From the NCBI GenBank assembly GCA_013695685.1, contig JACCZY010000032.1, positions 1 to 37,260 on the forward strand: 37,260 nt of DNA, written 5' to 3'. Shown one piece after another: positions 1 to 7,233 of this stretch; the first letter of the stretch is position 1; the number at the start of each line of letters is the position of its first letter. The DNA is from Geodermatophilaceae bacterium (GTDB lineage: Bacteria > Actinomycetota > Actinomycetes > Mycobacteriales > Geodermatophilaceae). A program made the position numbers and the translations under genes. The notes below the pieces were generated by a model. It did not search any database. It was not told where the DNA came from and worked only from the letters and a program-made list of their open reading frames with translations.

Positions 1-766
1 CCGTCTGCATGGGCTCGGACAGCGTGCCCACCCACGCGAACTGGTTTTCCGTCGGCAGGTAGTTCCTGATCTCCCCGAGCGCCTCGATGGCGTCGAGGAT
101 CGAGGCGATGATCATCATGAACACCGCTCCGCCCACCGCCGCCAGCGGGGCATCGGTGATGACCGAGAGCATGAACGCCAACGATCCGACCGTCAGCAGC
201 GTGAAGCCCAGATAGGCGACGATCGCCAGCAGCCGCACCAGCGCCTCGCCCTGGCCCAGCGTGATGCCGACCGGCGTACGCACGGGATCCCAGCCGTAGA
301 CGATCGCCCCGGCGACGAGCGACACGATCGTCAAGGTGACCAGCGCACTGACCGACAGGATCAAGGCGACAGCGAACTTCTGCCGCAGCAGCCGGGACCG
401 CGGGACCGGGGCGGCGAGCAGGTAGCGCAGGCTGCCCCAACTCGCCTCACTCGCGATCGTGTCGCCGAAGAACAGCGCGTAGACGACCACGAGGAAGAAA
501 CCCGTCGTCGCGAACATCACGAACAGCACGAAGTTCAGCGATCCGGCCGTGGCCACATCGACCAGATTGACCCTGCTGTCGCCCTCGTCGAAGTCCTCGG
601 AGCCCACCGTGAACGCGAGGATGAGGATGAGCGGCAGCAGGGCGAGGAACGCGAACGTGGCCTTGGTCCGCCGCCGCTTGAGCTGCCGGATCAACTCCAC
701 CCGAATGCCGAGAGTGGCGCCCGGGCGGTATCCGACGGCGGCGCCGGTGCGGTCAGTCGACGTCAT
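1..766 (-). CDS. ABC-2 type transporter permease (partial, C-terminus off the left edge)
   Basis: Integral membrane subunit expected to pair with the ATPase domain encoded just upstream, forming an exporter in the cytoplasmic membrane. The ATG at 764-766 begins MTSTDRTGAAVGYRPG, and the frame is open for 255 codons to the window edge, so the C-terminus is missing. A cytoplasmic basic stretch (RQLKRRRTK) precedes a first hydrophobic segment (ATFAFLALLPLILILAF). Further membrane segments follow around FVLFVMFATTGFFLVVVYALFF, in an ALILSVSALVTLTIVSLVAG stretch and near LLAIVAYLGFTLLTVGSLAF. The motif TIASEASWGSLRYLLAAPVPR is typical of ABC-2 permeases. The start lies inside the end of the fusion gene (14-nt overlap, 753-766), so the two are translationally coupled. 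The substrate cannot be read from the sequence. Confidence 0.85.
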   Translation of the reverse strand, partial: MTSTDRTGAAVGYRPGATLGIRVELIRQLKRRRTKATFAFLALLPLILILAFTVGSEDFDEGDSRVNLVDVATAGSLNFVLFVMFATTGFFLVVVYALFFGDTIASEASWGSLRYLLAAPVPRSRLLRQKFAVALILSVSALVTLTIVSLVAGAIVYGWDPVRTPVGITLGQGEALVRLLAIVAYLGFTLLTVGSLAFMLSVITDAPLAAVGGAVFMMIIASILDAIEALGEIRNYLPTENQFAWVGTLSEPMQT

Positions 767-3617
767 GCCGGCCCTCCCCCACCAGGGAGATGAACACGTC
801 CTCCAGCCGGCGCCGTGGAGTGAACCGCTCTACGCCGACACCCGCGCCGACGAGTTCGCGGACGAGACTGCTGCGTTCGGTCCCGTCCATCTCCACGATC
901 ACGCCGTCGGCGGTGCTCTCCACGCTGTGTACGCCGGACATGCCCGACAACACCCGGACCGCCGCCGGCCGGTCGTCCACACCGATGAGCACGGACGAGG
1001 ACTCGCCGACCACCTCACCGACGGTGCCCTGCGCGACGAGCCGGCCCTTGTGCATGACGACGACATGCGTGCAGGTCTGCTCCACCTCGGCAAGCAGGTG
1101 ACTGGACACGAGAACGGCACGGGAGCTGTGCCACCCGAGGTCGCCGGGGGTCGAACGAGTGACGTAACGCCGCAACACCTCCCGCATTTCCCGTATCTGC
1201 GGGGGATCGAGCCCATTCGTCGGCTCGTCGAGCACGAGCAGGTCGGGCAGCCCGAGCATCGACTGCGCGATGGCGAGCCGCTGTCGCATCCCCTGGCTGT
1301 AGGTCCGTACCGTCTTGTGCACGGCAGCGCCCAACCCGGATATCTCCAGCGCCTCCTCCAGATGCGCGTCCTGCGGCGGCCGGCCGGTGGCCCGCCAGTA
1401 CAGGGCCAGGTTGTCCGCGCCGGTCAGATGGGGCAGGAATCCGGTGCCCTCGACGAATGCGCCGAGGCGGGACAGCACCGGCGCGCCGGCGTGCACCCGG
1501 TGACCGAAGACCCGCAGTTCGCCCTGCGTCGGCTTGATGAGGCCCATCAGCATTCGGAGAGTGGTGGTCTTGCCGGCCCCGTTCGGGCCCAGCAGGCCGA
1601 CGACCTGACCGGGTTCGACCCGGAAGGACAGGTCCTGCACCGCCACGAAGCCGTCGCTGTACGCCTTGGTGAGCCCGGTCGTGACGAGCGGTACGTCGAT
1701 CAGCTCGCCGTCCGCATCGGACACTTCGTCGCCGCGCCTTCGTCGGACGACAACCCAGCCCACCAGCGCCAACGCGGCCGCCAGCCCGAGGGTGATGAGC
1801 AGGGCCAGCAGCCAGGGCGTCGAGGCGGCGTCCAAGGGTTCACCGTCGACCGTAGGCACACTGATGGTTGGGTCGGTGGCGGCGAGCGCGATCTCGTAGA
1901 CGACGGGCTCGACCGGGGTGAGATAGGCCTGATCCGTAGTGGCCAGCACCAGCCGCATCGCGTGGCCCACCTCGAACCGGTAGGCGATCGCCGGGAGCGT
2001 GACCTCCACCGACGCCGCTCCGTCCATAGTGGACGGCGAGCCGCTGAGCCGGATCGGGGCCACCAGGCCCTGCGGCAGTGATGTCTGCCCGTCGGGGCCG
2101 ACGTCGTACAGCTTGGCGAACAACACTGCTTCTCCGGTGGGTGCGGCGATCCGCACGGACACCGTCGGCGTCCCGACGACCTGCACAGGCTTGTCGAACA
2201 CCGCGCTCTGGAAGGCCGCCGACTGACTCGGCAGGTCCAGCGCGAGGCCGTCCAGCAGGCTGGTGATCTGGGTCAGACCGGGCAGGCTCGAGATGGCAGC
2301 CGGACTGCCCCCCGGCGGGGTCACCGCCCGCTGCGTCGGTCCGGCCAGCGCGATCTCGCTGCGTCGCGTGGTGCCTTCGACGAGCCCCGGGTAGCTGTCG
2401 CTCAACGTCGTCCGCGACGTGGGCCGGCCGTTGTTCGTGGACAGCCCGGTCACCTGGGCGTACTCGAAGCCGGTACCCGGGTCCGCACCCTCGCCGAGCA
2501 GGTGGAAGTCGAACCATTCCGTGGTCAGCTCGCGCAGCCGGCCGGCGTCGGCCTCCGAGCCGGAGGAGTCGTGGCCACCGGTGTACCAGACCATCTTCAC
2601 CGGCGTGCCGCTAGCGGCGATGCCCCGGGCATTCGCGTCGGCCTCGGTCAGTGGGAAGAGCGTGTCCGCCTCGCCCTGGATGAGCAGCGTCGGAGCGGTG
2701 ATCCGGTCCAGAACCGACGCGGGGCTGGACCGTTCCAGCAGGGCAGCGGTCTCCGGGGAGAGCCGGCCGGTGGTGGCCGCGTCGGCGTACGCCGCGCACA
2801 CCTCGGGCCGGAACCGCCCGCAGACCGGGTTCGTCACACCGTCGGGCAACTTCCCGGCCGTGGTCCCGGCGCCGTCCTGGGCAGCCAGGATCGCGGCCGG
2901 ATCGAGCGCACTGCCCGAGGCGAAGAACAGCCCGGCCCAGAGTTGCTTGAACACCCCGTCCGGGGACGACGGGCTGCCGGCGGCCGGTGTCACCGCGACC
3001 GGCGCGCCGACGGAGTTGGGGAAGAACGCGTTCACCATGCTGTTCCACGTGATCTGCGGAACTATCGCGTCGACCCGGTCGTCGTAGCCGGCTGCCAGCA
3101 GCGCGAGGGCGCCGCCGTACGACGGGCCGCTGATCCCGACCCTGGGATCACCCGGCGCATCCTGGATCACGTCCGGCCGCTCGGCCAGGAAGTCGACCAG
3201 CTGTCGTGCGTCGGCGACCTCGAATTCGGGGCTGTTCAGCCCGATCTGGCCGGAACTCTCACCGAATCCGCGCGCGCTGTACGTCAGGACGACGTACCCC
3301 TGCCCGGCCAGCGCCTCCGCGTCGGCCAGCACGCTCGCCCGGGACCCCCCGAACCCGTGGGCGAGGACGACCGCGGCCCCTGGGGCATTCTCGTCAACGC
3401 CATCGGGAACGAAGACGGCGGTGTCCAGCTGCACCTCATCGGGCCCGGCTCCCGATGCGACGGTCAGGTACTCCGTCCGGAAGCCGCTGAGCCCCGACGG
3501 TGCGATCACCGACCAGGTCACCAGTCCGGCCAGCAGGAGGAGTACGGCGACGACGGCGATCTGGGTGCGCCCCGACCACCGGCGGACGGCTGACAACACC
3601 TTGCGCAGGCTCGTCAC
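753..3617 (-). CDS. Membrane-anchored alpha/beta hydrolase fused to ABC transporter ATPase
   Basis: A 954-aa chain from a GTG start at 3615-3617. Residues 19-38 form a membrane anchor. Residues ~75-375 are an alpha/beta hydrolase of the X-Pro dipeptidyl-peptidase/CocE type: oxyanion region AHGFGG, nucleophile Ser166 in GPSYGG, acid Asp318 in GEADTLFP and His349 in YTGGHD. Residues ~410-580 resemble the beta-rich XPD C-terminal domain. A second membrane segment (601-624, followed by RRRR) leads to a complete ABC domain with Walker A GPNGAGKTT (677-685), signature YSQGMRQR (773-780), Walker B LLVLDEP (793-799) and the SSH switch. The predicted topology puts the hydrolase outside and the ATPase inside. 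The hydrolase may act on or gate the exported substrate (inference). An upstream ATG in this frame would give 36 more residues, but they are arginine-rich and not convincing. Confidence 0.85.
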   Translation of the reverse strand: MTSLRKVLSAVRRWSGRTQIAVVAVLLLLAGLVTWSVIAPSGLSGFRTEYLTVASGAGPDEVQLDTAVFVPDGVDENAPGAAVVLAHGFGGSRASVLADAEALAGQGYVVLTYSARGFGESSGQIGLNSPEFEVADARQLVDFLAERPDVIQDAPGDPRVGISGPSYGGALALLAAGYDDRVDAIVPQITWNSMVNAFFPNSVGAPVAVTPAAGSPSSPDGVFKQLWAGLFFASGSALDPAAILAAQDGAGTTAGKLPDGVTNPVCGRFRPEVCAAYADAATTGRLSPETAALLERSSPASVLDRITAPTLLIQGEADTLFPLTEADANARGIAASGTPVKMVWYTGGHDSSGSEADAGRLRELTTEWFDFHLLGEGADPGTGFEYAQVTGLSTNNGRPTSRTTLSDSYPGLVEGTTRRSEIALAGPTQRAVTPPGGSPAAISSLPGLTQITSLLDGLALDLPSQSAAFQSAVFDKPVQVVGTPTVSVRIAAPTGEAVLFAKLYDVGPDGQTSLPQGLVAPIRLSGSPSTMDGAASVEVTLPAIAYRFEVGHAMRLVLATTDQAYLTPVEPVVYEIALAATDPTISVPTVDGEPLDAASTPWLLALLITLGLAAALALVGWVVVRRRRGDEVSDADGELIDVPLVTTGLTKAYSDGFVAVQDLSFRVEPGQVVGLLGPNGAGKTTTLRMLMGLIKPTQGELRVFGHRVHAGAPVLSRLGAFVEGTGFLPHLTGADNLALYWRATGRPPQDAHLEEALEISGLGAAVHKTVRTYSQGMRQRLAIAQSMLGLPDLLVLDEPTNGLDPPQIREMREVLRRYVTRSTPGDLGWHSSRAVLVSSHLLAEVEQTCTHVVVMHKGRLVAQGTVGEVVGESSSVLIGVDDRPAAVRVLSGMSGVHSVESTADGVIVEMDGTERSSLVRELVGAGVGVERFTPRRRLEDVFISLVGEGRHDVD

Positions 3618-3634
3618 CCGGCTCGCTCGTTCAT
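3614..3634 (-). CDS. Possible six-codon leader frame (MNERAG) coupled to the fusion gene
   Basis: An ATG at 3632-3634 is preceded by AGGAG (complement of 3641-3645) with 6-nt spacing, the best ribosome site in this region. The frame encodes MNERAG and stops at TGA 3614-3616, which overlaps the GTG start of the hydrolase-ATPase gene (3615-3617). The same AGGAG lies about 23 nt from that GTG, too far for direct use, so ribosomes may translate the mini-frame and restart. Only the sequence arrangement is observed. If the fusion protein really starts further upstream, the frame is incidental. Confidence 0.4.
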   Translation of the reverse strand: MNERAG

Positions 3635-3690
3635 CGCGGTCTCCTGGGGTCGGGCCTGCCGGCCAGCGGCCGTGGGCCGATCTGCAGACC

Positions 3691-3718
3691 AGCGTACGTC
3701 GCTGCCTCGCAGCCTCAA
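3691..3718 (-). promoter_or_regulatory. Promoter for the hydrolase-ABC fusion gene
   Basis: On the minus strand TTGAGG (complement of 3713-3718), a 16-nt spacer and TACGCT (complement of 3691-3696) resemble a sigma-70-type promoter. Transcription would start near 3684, leaving a leader of about 50 nt before the mini-frame ATG at 3634. It lies back to back with the -10 box of the divergent gene. Confidence 0.45.
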
Positions 3719-3732
3719 GGCACACAGCCGAC

Positions 3733-3738
3733 TAACCT
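3733..3738 (+). promoter_or_regulatory. -10 box of the mycothiol-dependent enzyme gene
   Basis: TAACCT is followed by 7 nt and then an ATG at 3746. The predicted start of the transcript is the A of that ATG, so the first frame on the message would be the eight-codon leader rather than the main gene at 3765. No convincing -35 hexamer is visible. Confidence 0.45.
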
Positions 3739-3745
3739 CGGCTGC

Positions 3746-3772
3746 ATGCCGACACACCATCCCGATGGCTGA
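3746..3772 (+). CDS. Possible leaderless eight-codon upstream frame (MPTHHPDG)
   Basis: An ATG at 3746, sited where transcription is predicted to begin, opens a frame MPTHHPDG ending at TGA 3770-3772. The stop overlaps the ATG (3765) of the mycothiol-dependent enzyme, which has no Shine-Dalgarno sequence of its own. This suggests termination followed by reinitiation. It is an arrangement seen in the sequence, not a proven gene. Confidence 0.35.
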   Translation: MPTHHPDG

Positions 3773-4403
3773 GCCGGGTAGGCAGCTGCTGCTGTCCCGC
3801 GTCGAGCAGTCCGAGCAGGCGCTGCTCGCCCGGATCTCCGGGCTCGACGACGACGAGATGGCAGCAGACAGCGCACTGCCCGGCTGGACCCGCGGACACG
3901 TGCTGACCCACCTCGCGCGCAACGCCGAGACCTTTGCCGACGTGCTCGACGGTGCCCGCCGCGGCGAGGTGCTCGCGATGTACGGCGGGAGCGTCGTGGC
4001 CCGCAATGCCGGCATCGAGACCGGCGCGTCCAGGCCCGCACCCGAACTCGTCGACGACGTCCAGCGCACGAGCAGCCGCTTGCGCGAGGGGTTACGGGCG
4101 CTGGCCGAGCCGGACTGGGAGCGCCACATACGCCACGTCCGTGGCGGCGGCCTGCTCGGCATCGAGGACGTCGTGTGGATGCGGTGGCAGGAGGTGGAGA
4201 TCCATCAGGTCGACCTGGACCGCGGCTACGGTCCTGCGGACTGGCCGGCCGAGTTCGTCGAGCTCAACCTGCCTCGGCAGCTCCGGCGGCTGCCCGAACG
4301 CGCCCCGGATGTGAGCCCGCCCAAGTTGGCGGCGCACGACGTCCTGGCCTGGCTGTACGGACGGGGACGGCCGGGTCTTCCCGACCTACCGCCGTGGCCC
4401 TGA
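3765..4403 (+). CDS. Mycothiol-dependent maleylpyruvate isomerase family protein
   Basis: A 212-aa protein of the DinB-like MDMPI family, metal-binding four-helix enzymes that use mycothiol, the actinobacterial low-molecular-weight thiol. The N-terminal helix bundle includes LPGWTRGHVLTHLARN (His45, His49) and the later helix has RWQEVEIHQVDLDRGY (Glu143, Glu145, His147). These are the family's usual metal-ligand positions. The C-terminal ~40 residues (VLAWLYGRG) match the family's small C-terminal motif. The true substrate is unknown, because most members are not maleylpyruvate isomerases. The start at 3765 is chosen because the fold begins just after it. It has no Shine-Dalgarno sequence and overlaps the stop of a short upstream frame. 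The gene stands alone and is divergent from the fusion gene. Confidence 0.85.
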   Translation: MAEPGRQLLLSRVEQSEQALLARISGLDDDEMAADSALPGWTRGHVLTHLARNAETFADVLDGARRGEVLAMYGGSVVARNAGIETGASRPAPELVDDVQRTSSRLREGLRALAEPDWERHIRHVRGGGLLGIEDVVWMRWQEVEIHQVDLDRGYGPADWPAEFVELNLPRQLRRLPERAPDVSPPKLAAHDVLAWLYGRGRPGLPDLPPWP

Positions 4404-4453
4404 CAGCCGCAACGGGCAACACCACCTGGACGACGGGCGGGCCGCCGCTCTGG

Positions 4454-4459
4454 TAGGGA
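4454..4459 (+). promoter_or_regulatory. Probable -10 box for a leaderless lipoprotein message
   Basis: TAGGGA followed by 6 nt and the ATG at 4466. It differs from the TANNNT rule only at the last base, and resembles the TAGGGT boxes before radA and the SDR gene. A purine-rich GGGATGGG stretch could alternatively serve as a weak ribosome site. Confidence 0.3.
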
Positions 4460-4465
4460 TGGGCC

Positions 4466-5170
4466 ATGCGAATCCCAGGTCCCGCCGCTGCCATCATCGG
4501 CGCCCTCGTCGCGTTAACGGCGACGGGCTGCGCGTCGACCATCGCCGGTGACGGTCGCCTCGCCGCGGATGCGACCCGGTCCGAGCAGACCACGGAGTCC
4601 ACCGACAGCACCGAGCCCACCGACAGCACGGAGCCGACCGAGAGCACCGAGCCGACGCAGACAACGACACCTACCGACACCGACACCGGCGACGGCGAAC
4701 TGGACTGCCCGGGGGAAAGCGTGTCGCCCCCCGGAGCGCCGTACTGCTACACCGCACCGACAGGGCTGGACGAGGTCGAACTCGGCGACCCGACCGCAGG
4801 GGAATCGGGATCGTTCCGCACCAGCTACGGCTTCGGTCCGACCGACCACGTCGAGGTCCAGGCCTACGTCGTCGGCATCGACACCGACACCCTGACCGAC
4901 GACGAGATCGTCGCCGAACTCGTCAGCGTGATCGCCGACCTGGAAGCCGGCGGCTTCGACTTCGAGGAGCAGCCGACGCCATTGACAGTCGACGGCGCGC
5001 GCGGATTCGCCTACCAGGGTACGTCGACAGACGGGTCCCAGAACATCGTCACGCACTTCATCTTCCGCGGGCTCAACGAGGTGCAGATCAACTGCGCCTA
5101 CGTCGAGGAGGCCGACGTCATCGACTCCGCCTGCGCCGAGGTGCTCGGCAGCATGCAGATCATCGACTGA
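4466..5170 (+). CDS. Secreted lipoprotein with Thr/Ser/Glu/Pro-rich linker, function unknown
   Basis: A 234-aa predicted lipoprotein. An N-terminal signal sequence (MRIPGPAAAIIGALVAL) leads to the lipobox TATGC with Cys22 as the lipidated residue. Residues ~40-75 are a low-complexity linker rich in T, S, E, P and D, including three TDSTEP-like hexapeptides encoded by an 18-bp tandem repeat. The remaining ~155 residues form a compact acidic domain with four cysteines (ELDCPGE, PYCYT, INCAY, SACAEV), which could make disulfides outside the cell. I do not recognise the domain family with confidence. The linker probably spaces the domain away from the membrane. The gene is monocistronic: the next gene downstream is on the other strand. 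Confidence 0.75.
   Translation: MRIPGPAAAIIGALVALTATGCASTIAGDGRLAADATRSEQTTESTDSTEPTDSTEPTESTEPTQTTTPTDTDTGDGELDCPGESVSPPGAPYCYTAPTGLDEVELGDPTAGESGSFRTSYGFGPTDHVEVQAYVVGIDTDTLTDDEIVAELVSVIADLEAGGFDFEEQPTPLTVDGARGFAYQGTSTDGSQNIVTHFIFRGLNEVQINCAYVEEADVIDSACAEVLGSMQIID
4601..4654 (+). repeat. 18-bp tandem repeat, three copies, inside the lipoprotein linker
   Basis: Units 4601-4618, 4619-4636 and 4637-4654 share the pattern ACCGACAGCACCGAGCCC with one to three substitutions each, and encode TDSTEP, TDSTEP and TESTEP. As an in-frame repeat it can change the linker length without breaking the frame. Confidence 0.8.
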
Positions 5171-5186
5171 CCCGGCGAGGCAGCGC

Positions 5187-5504
5187 TCATAGTTCGATTC
5201 CCAGCCGGCGGGCGGAGCGGGCCCGCTGGCGGGTCGCCCGCAGCCGGCGCAGCCGCTTCACGAGCATCGGGTCGGCGGCCACGGCCTCGGGCCGGTCGAT
5301 CAGGGCATTGAGCACCTGGTAGTAGCGGGTGGTGGACATGCCGAACAGGTCACGGATGGCCTGCTCCTTTGCGCCGGCGTACTGCCACCACTGCCGCTCG
5401 AAGTTGAGGATCTCCCGCTCACGCCGGCCGAGCCCGTCGGCGGGTTCGGCGGCCGGCGACAGCGACTCGCCGCTCCCCGCCTCGCGCGCTCCCACAGAAT
5501 CCAT
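5187..5504 (-). CDS. DUF3263 family small helix-turn-helix-like protein
   Basis: A 105-aa actinobacterial protein of the DUF3263 family. The conserved core is REREILNFERQWWQYAGAK followed by EQAIRDLFGMSTTRYYQVLN, which reads as a helix-turn-helix. It ends in an arginine-rich tail (KRLRRLRATRQRARSARRLG) suited to nucleic-acid binding. The family has no well-established function. The ATG at 5502-5504 has GGAG four bases upstream. The same frame extends to a GTG at 5552, but that codon sits inside a good -10 box (5551-5556), so a start at 5504, or at the GTG codon at 5523-5525, is more likely. The gene ends facing the lipoprotein gene and has no operon partner. Confidence 0.8.
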   Translation of the reverse strand: MDSVGAREAGSGESLSPAAEPADGLGRREREILNFERQWWQYAGAKEQAIRDLFGMSTTRYYQVLNALIDRPEAVAADPMLVKRLRRLRATRQRARSARRLGIEL

Positions 5505-5550
5505 CCGACTCCGATCGCGAATCACACATGTGTCATTCCCCGCGGCTGAC

Positions 5551-5556
5551 ACTGTA
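5551..5556 (-). promoter_or_regulatory. -10 box for the DUF3263 gene
   Basis: TACAGT on the minus strand. Transcription is expected near 5543, giving a leader of about 40 nt before the ATG at 5504. Its position argues against translation starting at the GTG 5550-5552. Confidence 0.4.
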
Positions 5557-5572
5557 GGCCACGATGCCCAGC

Positions 5573-5594
5573 GGCGGGCTCAGCCACGCCCGCC
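5573..5594 (-). terminator. GC-rich hairpin after the rarD-type gene
   Basis: GGCGGGC (5573-5579), an 8-nt loop and GCCCGCC (5588-5594) form a perfect 7-bp stem touching the stop codon of the RarD-type gene. No T-tract follows, so it would be an actinobacterial-type intrinsic or attenuating hairpin between that gene and the DUF3263 promoter. Confidence 0.4.
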
Positions 5595-6490
5595 TACACG
5601 GCCGGAGCGATCAACTCCCGCCGGTTTCGCCGCAGGAGGTCCACGGTAAAGACCGCGAGTGCCAACCAGACCAGGCCGAATCCGGCCAGCCGGCTGGCCG
5701 GCATCGGCTCGTGGAACACCACCAGGCCGAGTACGAATTGCATGGTCGGCGCCAGGTACTGCAACAGGCCGATCGTCGTCAGCGGCACTCGCCGTGCCGC
5801 AGCCGCGAAGAACATCAGCGGCACCGCCGTCACGATGCCGGTGAGGACCATCAATGCGGTGTGTGGCGCCGAGACACCGCCGAACGCCGCATCCCCTTGC
5901 GCGTGCAGCAGCAAGAGCATCCCGAGCGCCGGGCCGGCCAGAACGGCGCTCTCGATCACCAGACCCTGCGTGGCTCCGACCGGCGCGATCTTTTTGAGCA
6001 GGCCGTAGAACCCGAAGCTGAAGGCCAGCACCAAGGCGATGAACGGCGGCCGGCCGTAGTCAATGGTGAGCACTGCAACGGCGAGCGTCGCAATGCCGAC
6101 CGCCACCCATTGGACAGCACGCAACCGTTCGCCGAAGACGACCACTCCGAGGGCCACACTGACCAGCGGGTTGATGAAGTAACCGAGGGATGTCTCGACG
6201 ACCTGGCCGCTGTTGACCCCGTAGATGTAGGTGCCCCAGTTGACCGAGATCAGCAAAGCTGCAGCGACCAGGGTCAACGCCGTACGCCGGGTCCGCACCG
6301 CCGAGCGCACGGCCGTCCACTGCCGGCGTACGGCGATGATGACAGCGGTGAACACCAGCGACCACACGATCCGGTGCCCGAGGATCTCCAGGGAGCCGGC
6401 CGGCTTCAACAGGGTCCAGTACAGCGGGAAGAGGCCCCAGCACAGGTACGCAGCGACGGCGTACCAGATGCCGCGGCGCGGGTCGGTCAC
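5594..6490 (-). CDS. rarD: RarD-type EamA family (drug/metabolite superfamily) permease
   Basis: A 298-aa polytopic inner-membrane protein with about ten hydrophobic segments, the normal length for RarD. Recognisable features are the N-terminal RRGIWYAVAAYLCWGLFPLY, the HRIVWSLVF segment, SVNWGTYIYGVNSG, ETSLGYFINPLVSVALG and the second-half LQYLAPTMQFVLGLVVFHEP. RarD proteins are called chloramphenicol-sensitivity permeases from their E. coli name. The physiological substrate is not established. The start is GTG 6488-6490, placed 7 nt after a TAGCCT box, so the message is probably leaderless. The gene is transcribed alone, with a hairpin at its stop codon. Confidence 0.92.
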   Translation of the reverse strand: MTDPRRGIWYAVAAYLCWGLFPLYWTLLKPAGSLEILGHRIVWSLVFTAVIIAVRRQWTAVRSAVRTRRTALTLVAAALLISVNWGTYIYGVNSGQVVETSLGYFINPLVSVALGVVVFGERLRAVQWVAVGIATLAVAVLTIDYGRPPFIALVLAFSFGFYGLLKKIAPVGATQGLVIESAVLAGPALGMLLLLHAQGDAAFGGVSAPHTALMVLTGIVTAVPLMFFAAAARRVPLTTIGLLQYLAPTMQFVLGLVVFHEPMPASRLAGFGLVWLALAVFTVDLLRRNRRELIAPAV

Positions 6491-6497
6491 GACGGGG

Positions 6498-6503
6498 AGG
6501 CTA
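6498..6503 (-). promoter_or_regulatory. -10 box for leaderless rarD-type message
   Basis: TAGCCT on the minus strand, followed by CCCCGTC and the GTG start at 6490. The 7-nt spacing places the transcription start on the first base of the start codon. Confidence 0.5.
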
Positions 6504-6597
6504 GTGGCCTGCGATGGTGGACCGGATGAGCCACCTGCACCCGGAAGCCGGGAGGTGGCTGGGGACCGGCAAGTCGGCTAGCTGCCGCCCGCCCGGT

Positions 6598-7086
6598 TCA
6601 CGTGCGGGAGCGGTCGTTTTGGAGGCGCCGTCGCGCGTCGGCCAGCACGCCGGAGAGTGCGACAGCGGTCGCCTCGGCGATCGAGCGCCAGGGAACCCGG
6701 CGGAGCACATCCGCGGCCCGGCGGCGCGCCGGCTCGAGCTGGCGGAGCGCCGACCGGGCGTCCTCGGCGAGGGCGGCCAGCGCCTGCCGCCGCGAGCGCA
6801 GGACCAGGTAGTGATCGACCCCGCGTGCGGCCACCAGTCCGCCGAAGACCCCACCAGCGCACGCCACTCCCAGCAGTCGCCACGCGACTCCGTCGGTCTG
6901 GACGGTGGCCACGCCGAAGACGGTCAGGGCGACGGTGACGGCGAGGATGAGGCTGACCACTGCCAACGCTCCCGCCGGACCCTGGTGCCTCGCCGGCCCG
7001 TGGCGCTCGTAGCGGGTTGCCGCGCCTCCGACCGTCCCGGTGACCGCCACCAGGCAGATCAGGAAGGCCAGGTCCCATCCAGACAC
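6598..7086 (-). CDS. Small membrane protein of unknown function
   Basis: A 162-aa protein with three predicted membrane segments: residues ~5-22 (LAFLICLVAVTGTVGGAA), ~38-60 (AGALAVVSLILAVTVALTVF) and ~68-88 (WRLLGVACAGGVFGGLVAA). A highly basic, probably helical cytoplasmic tail of ~75 residues follows, rich in R, A and L. I do not recognise a family. The GTG at 7084-7086 is supported by GAGAGGGG on the minus strand about 8 nt upstream. The gene is divergent from the MFS exporter, sharing a 147-bp intergenic region that holds a small palindrome. Confidence 0.65.
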   Translation of the reverse strand: MSGWDLAFLICLVAVTGTVGGAATRYERHGPARHQGPAGALAVVSLILAVTVALTVFGVATVQTDGVAWRLLGVACAGGVFGGLVAARGVDHYLVLRSRRQALAALAEDARSALRQLEPARRRAADVLRRVPWRSIAEATAVALSGVLADARRRLQNDRSRT

Positions 7087-7129
7087 GACGCACCCCTCTC
7101 AATAGTCACTCTGGCCTCATGTGCAACAT

Positions 7130-7143
7130 CAGTAACATACTGT
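7130..7143 (+). promoter_or_regulatory. Palindromic operator candidate overlapping the MFS promoter
   Basis: CAGTA-ACA-TACTG is a perfect 5-bp-arm inverted repeat at 7130-7142. Its right arm forms part of a good -10 box, TACTGT (7138-7143), which would start transcription near 7150 towards the MFS gene. A protein bound here would block polymerase. No regulator gene is adjacent, and the arms are short, so the operator role is inference. Confidence 0.35.
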
Positions 7144-7233
7144 GAGCAGCCGGCCCAGTGCCCCCGACGAGCCGTGACCCAACTGTGTCTATCGGCGGAC
7201 CGGAGGCACATCGGTGCCGGGCAGACTCGGGCG

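Noticed and set aside
549-2081. Open frame of 510 codons on the plus strand at the left end
   Set aside because: Shadow of the hydrolase-ATPase fusion and permease on the other strand. No motif is recognisable.
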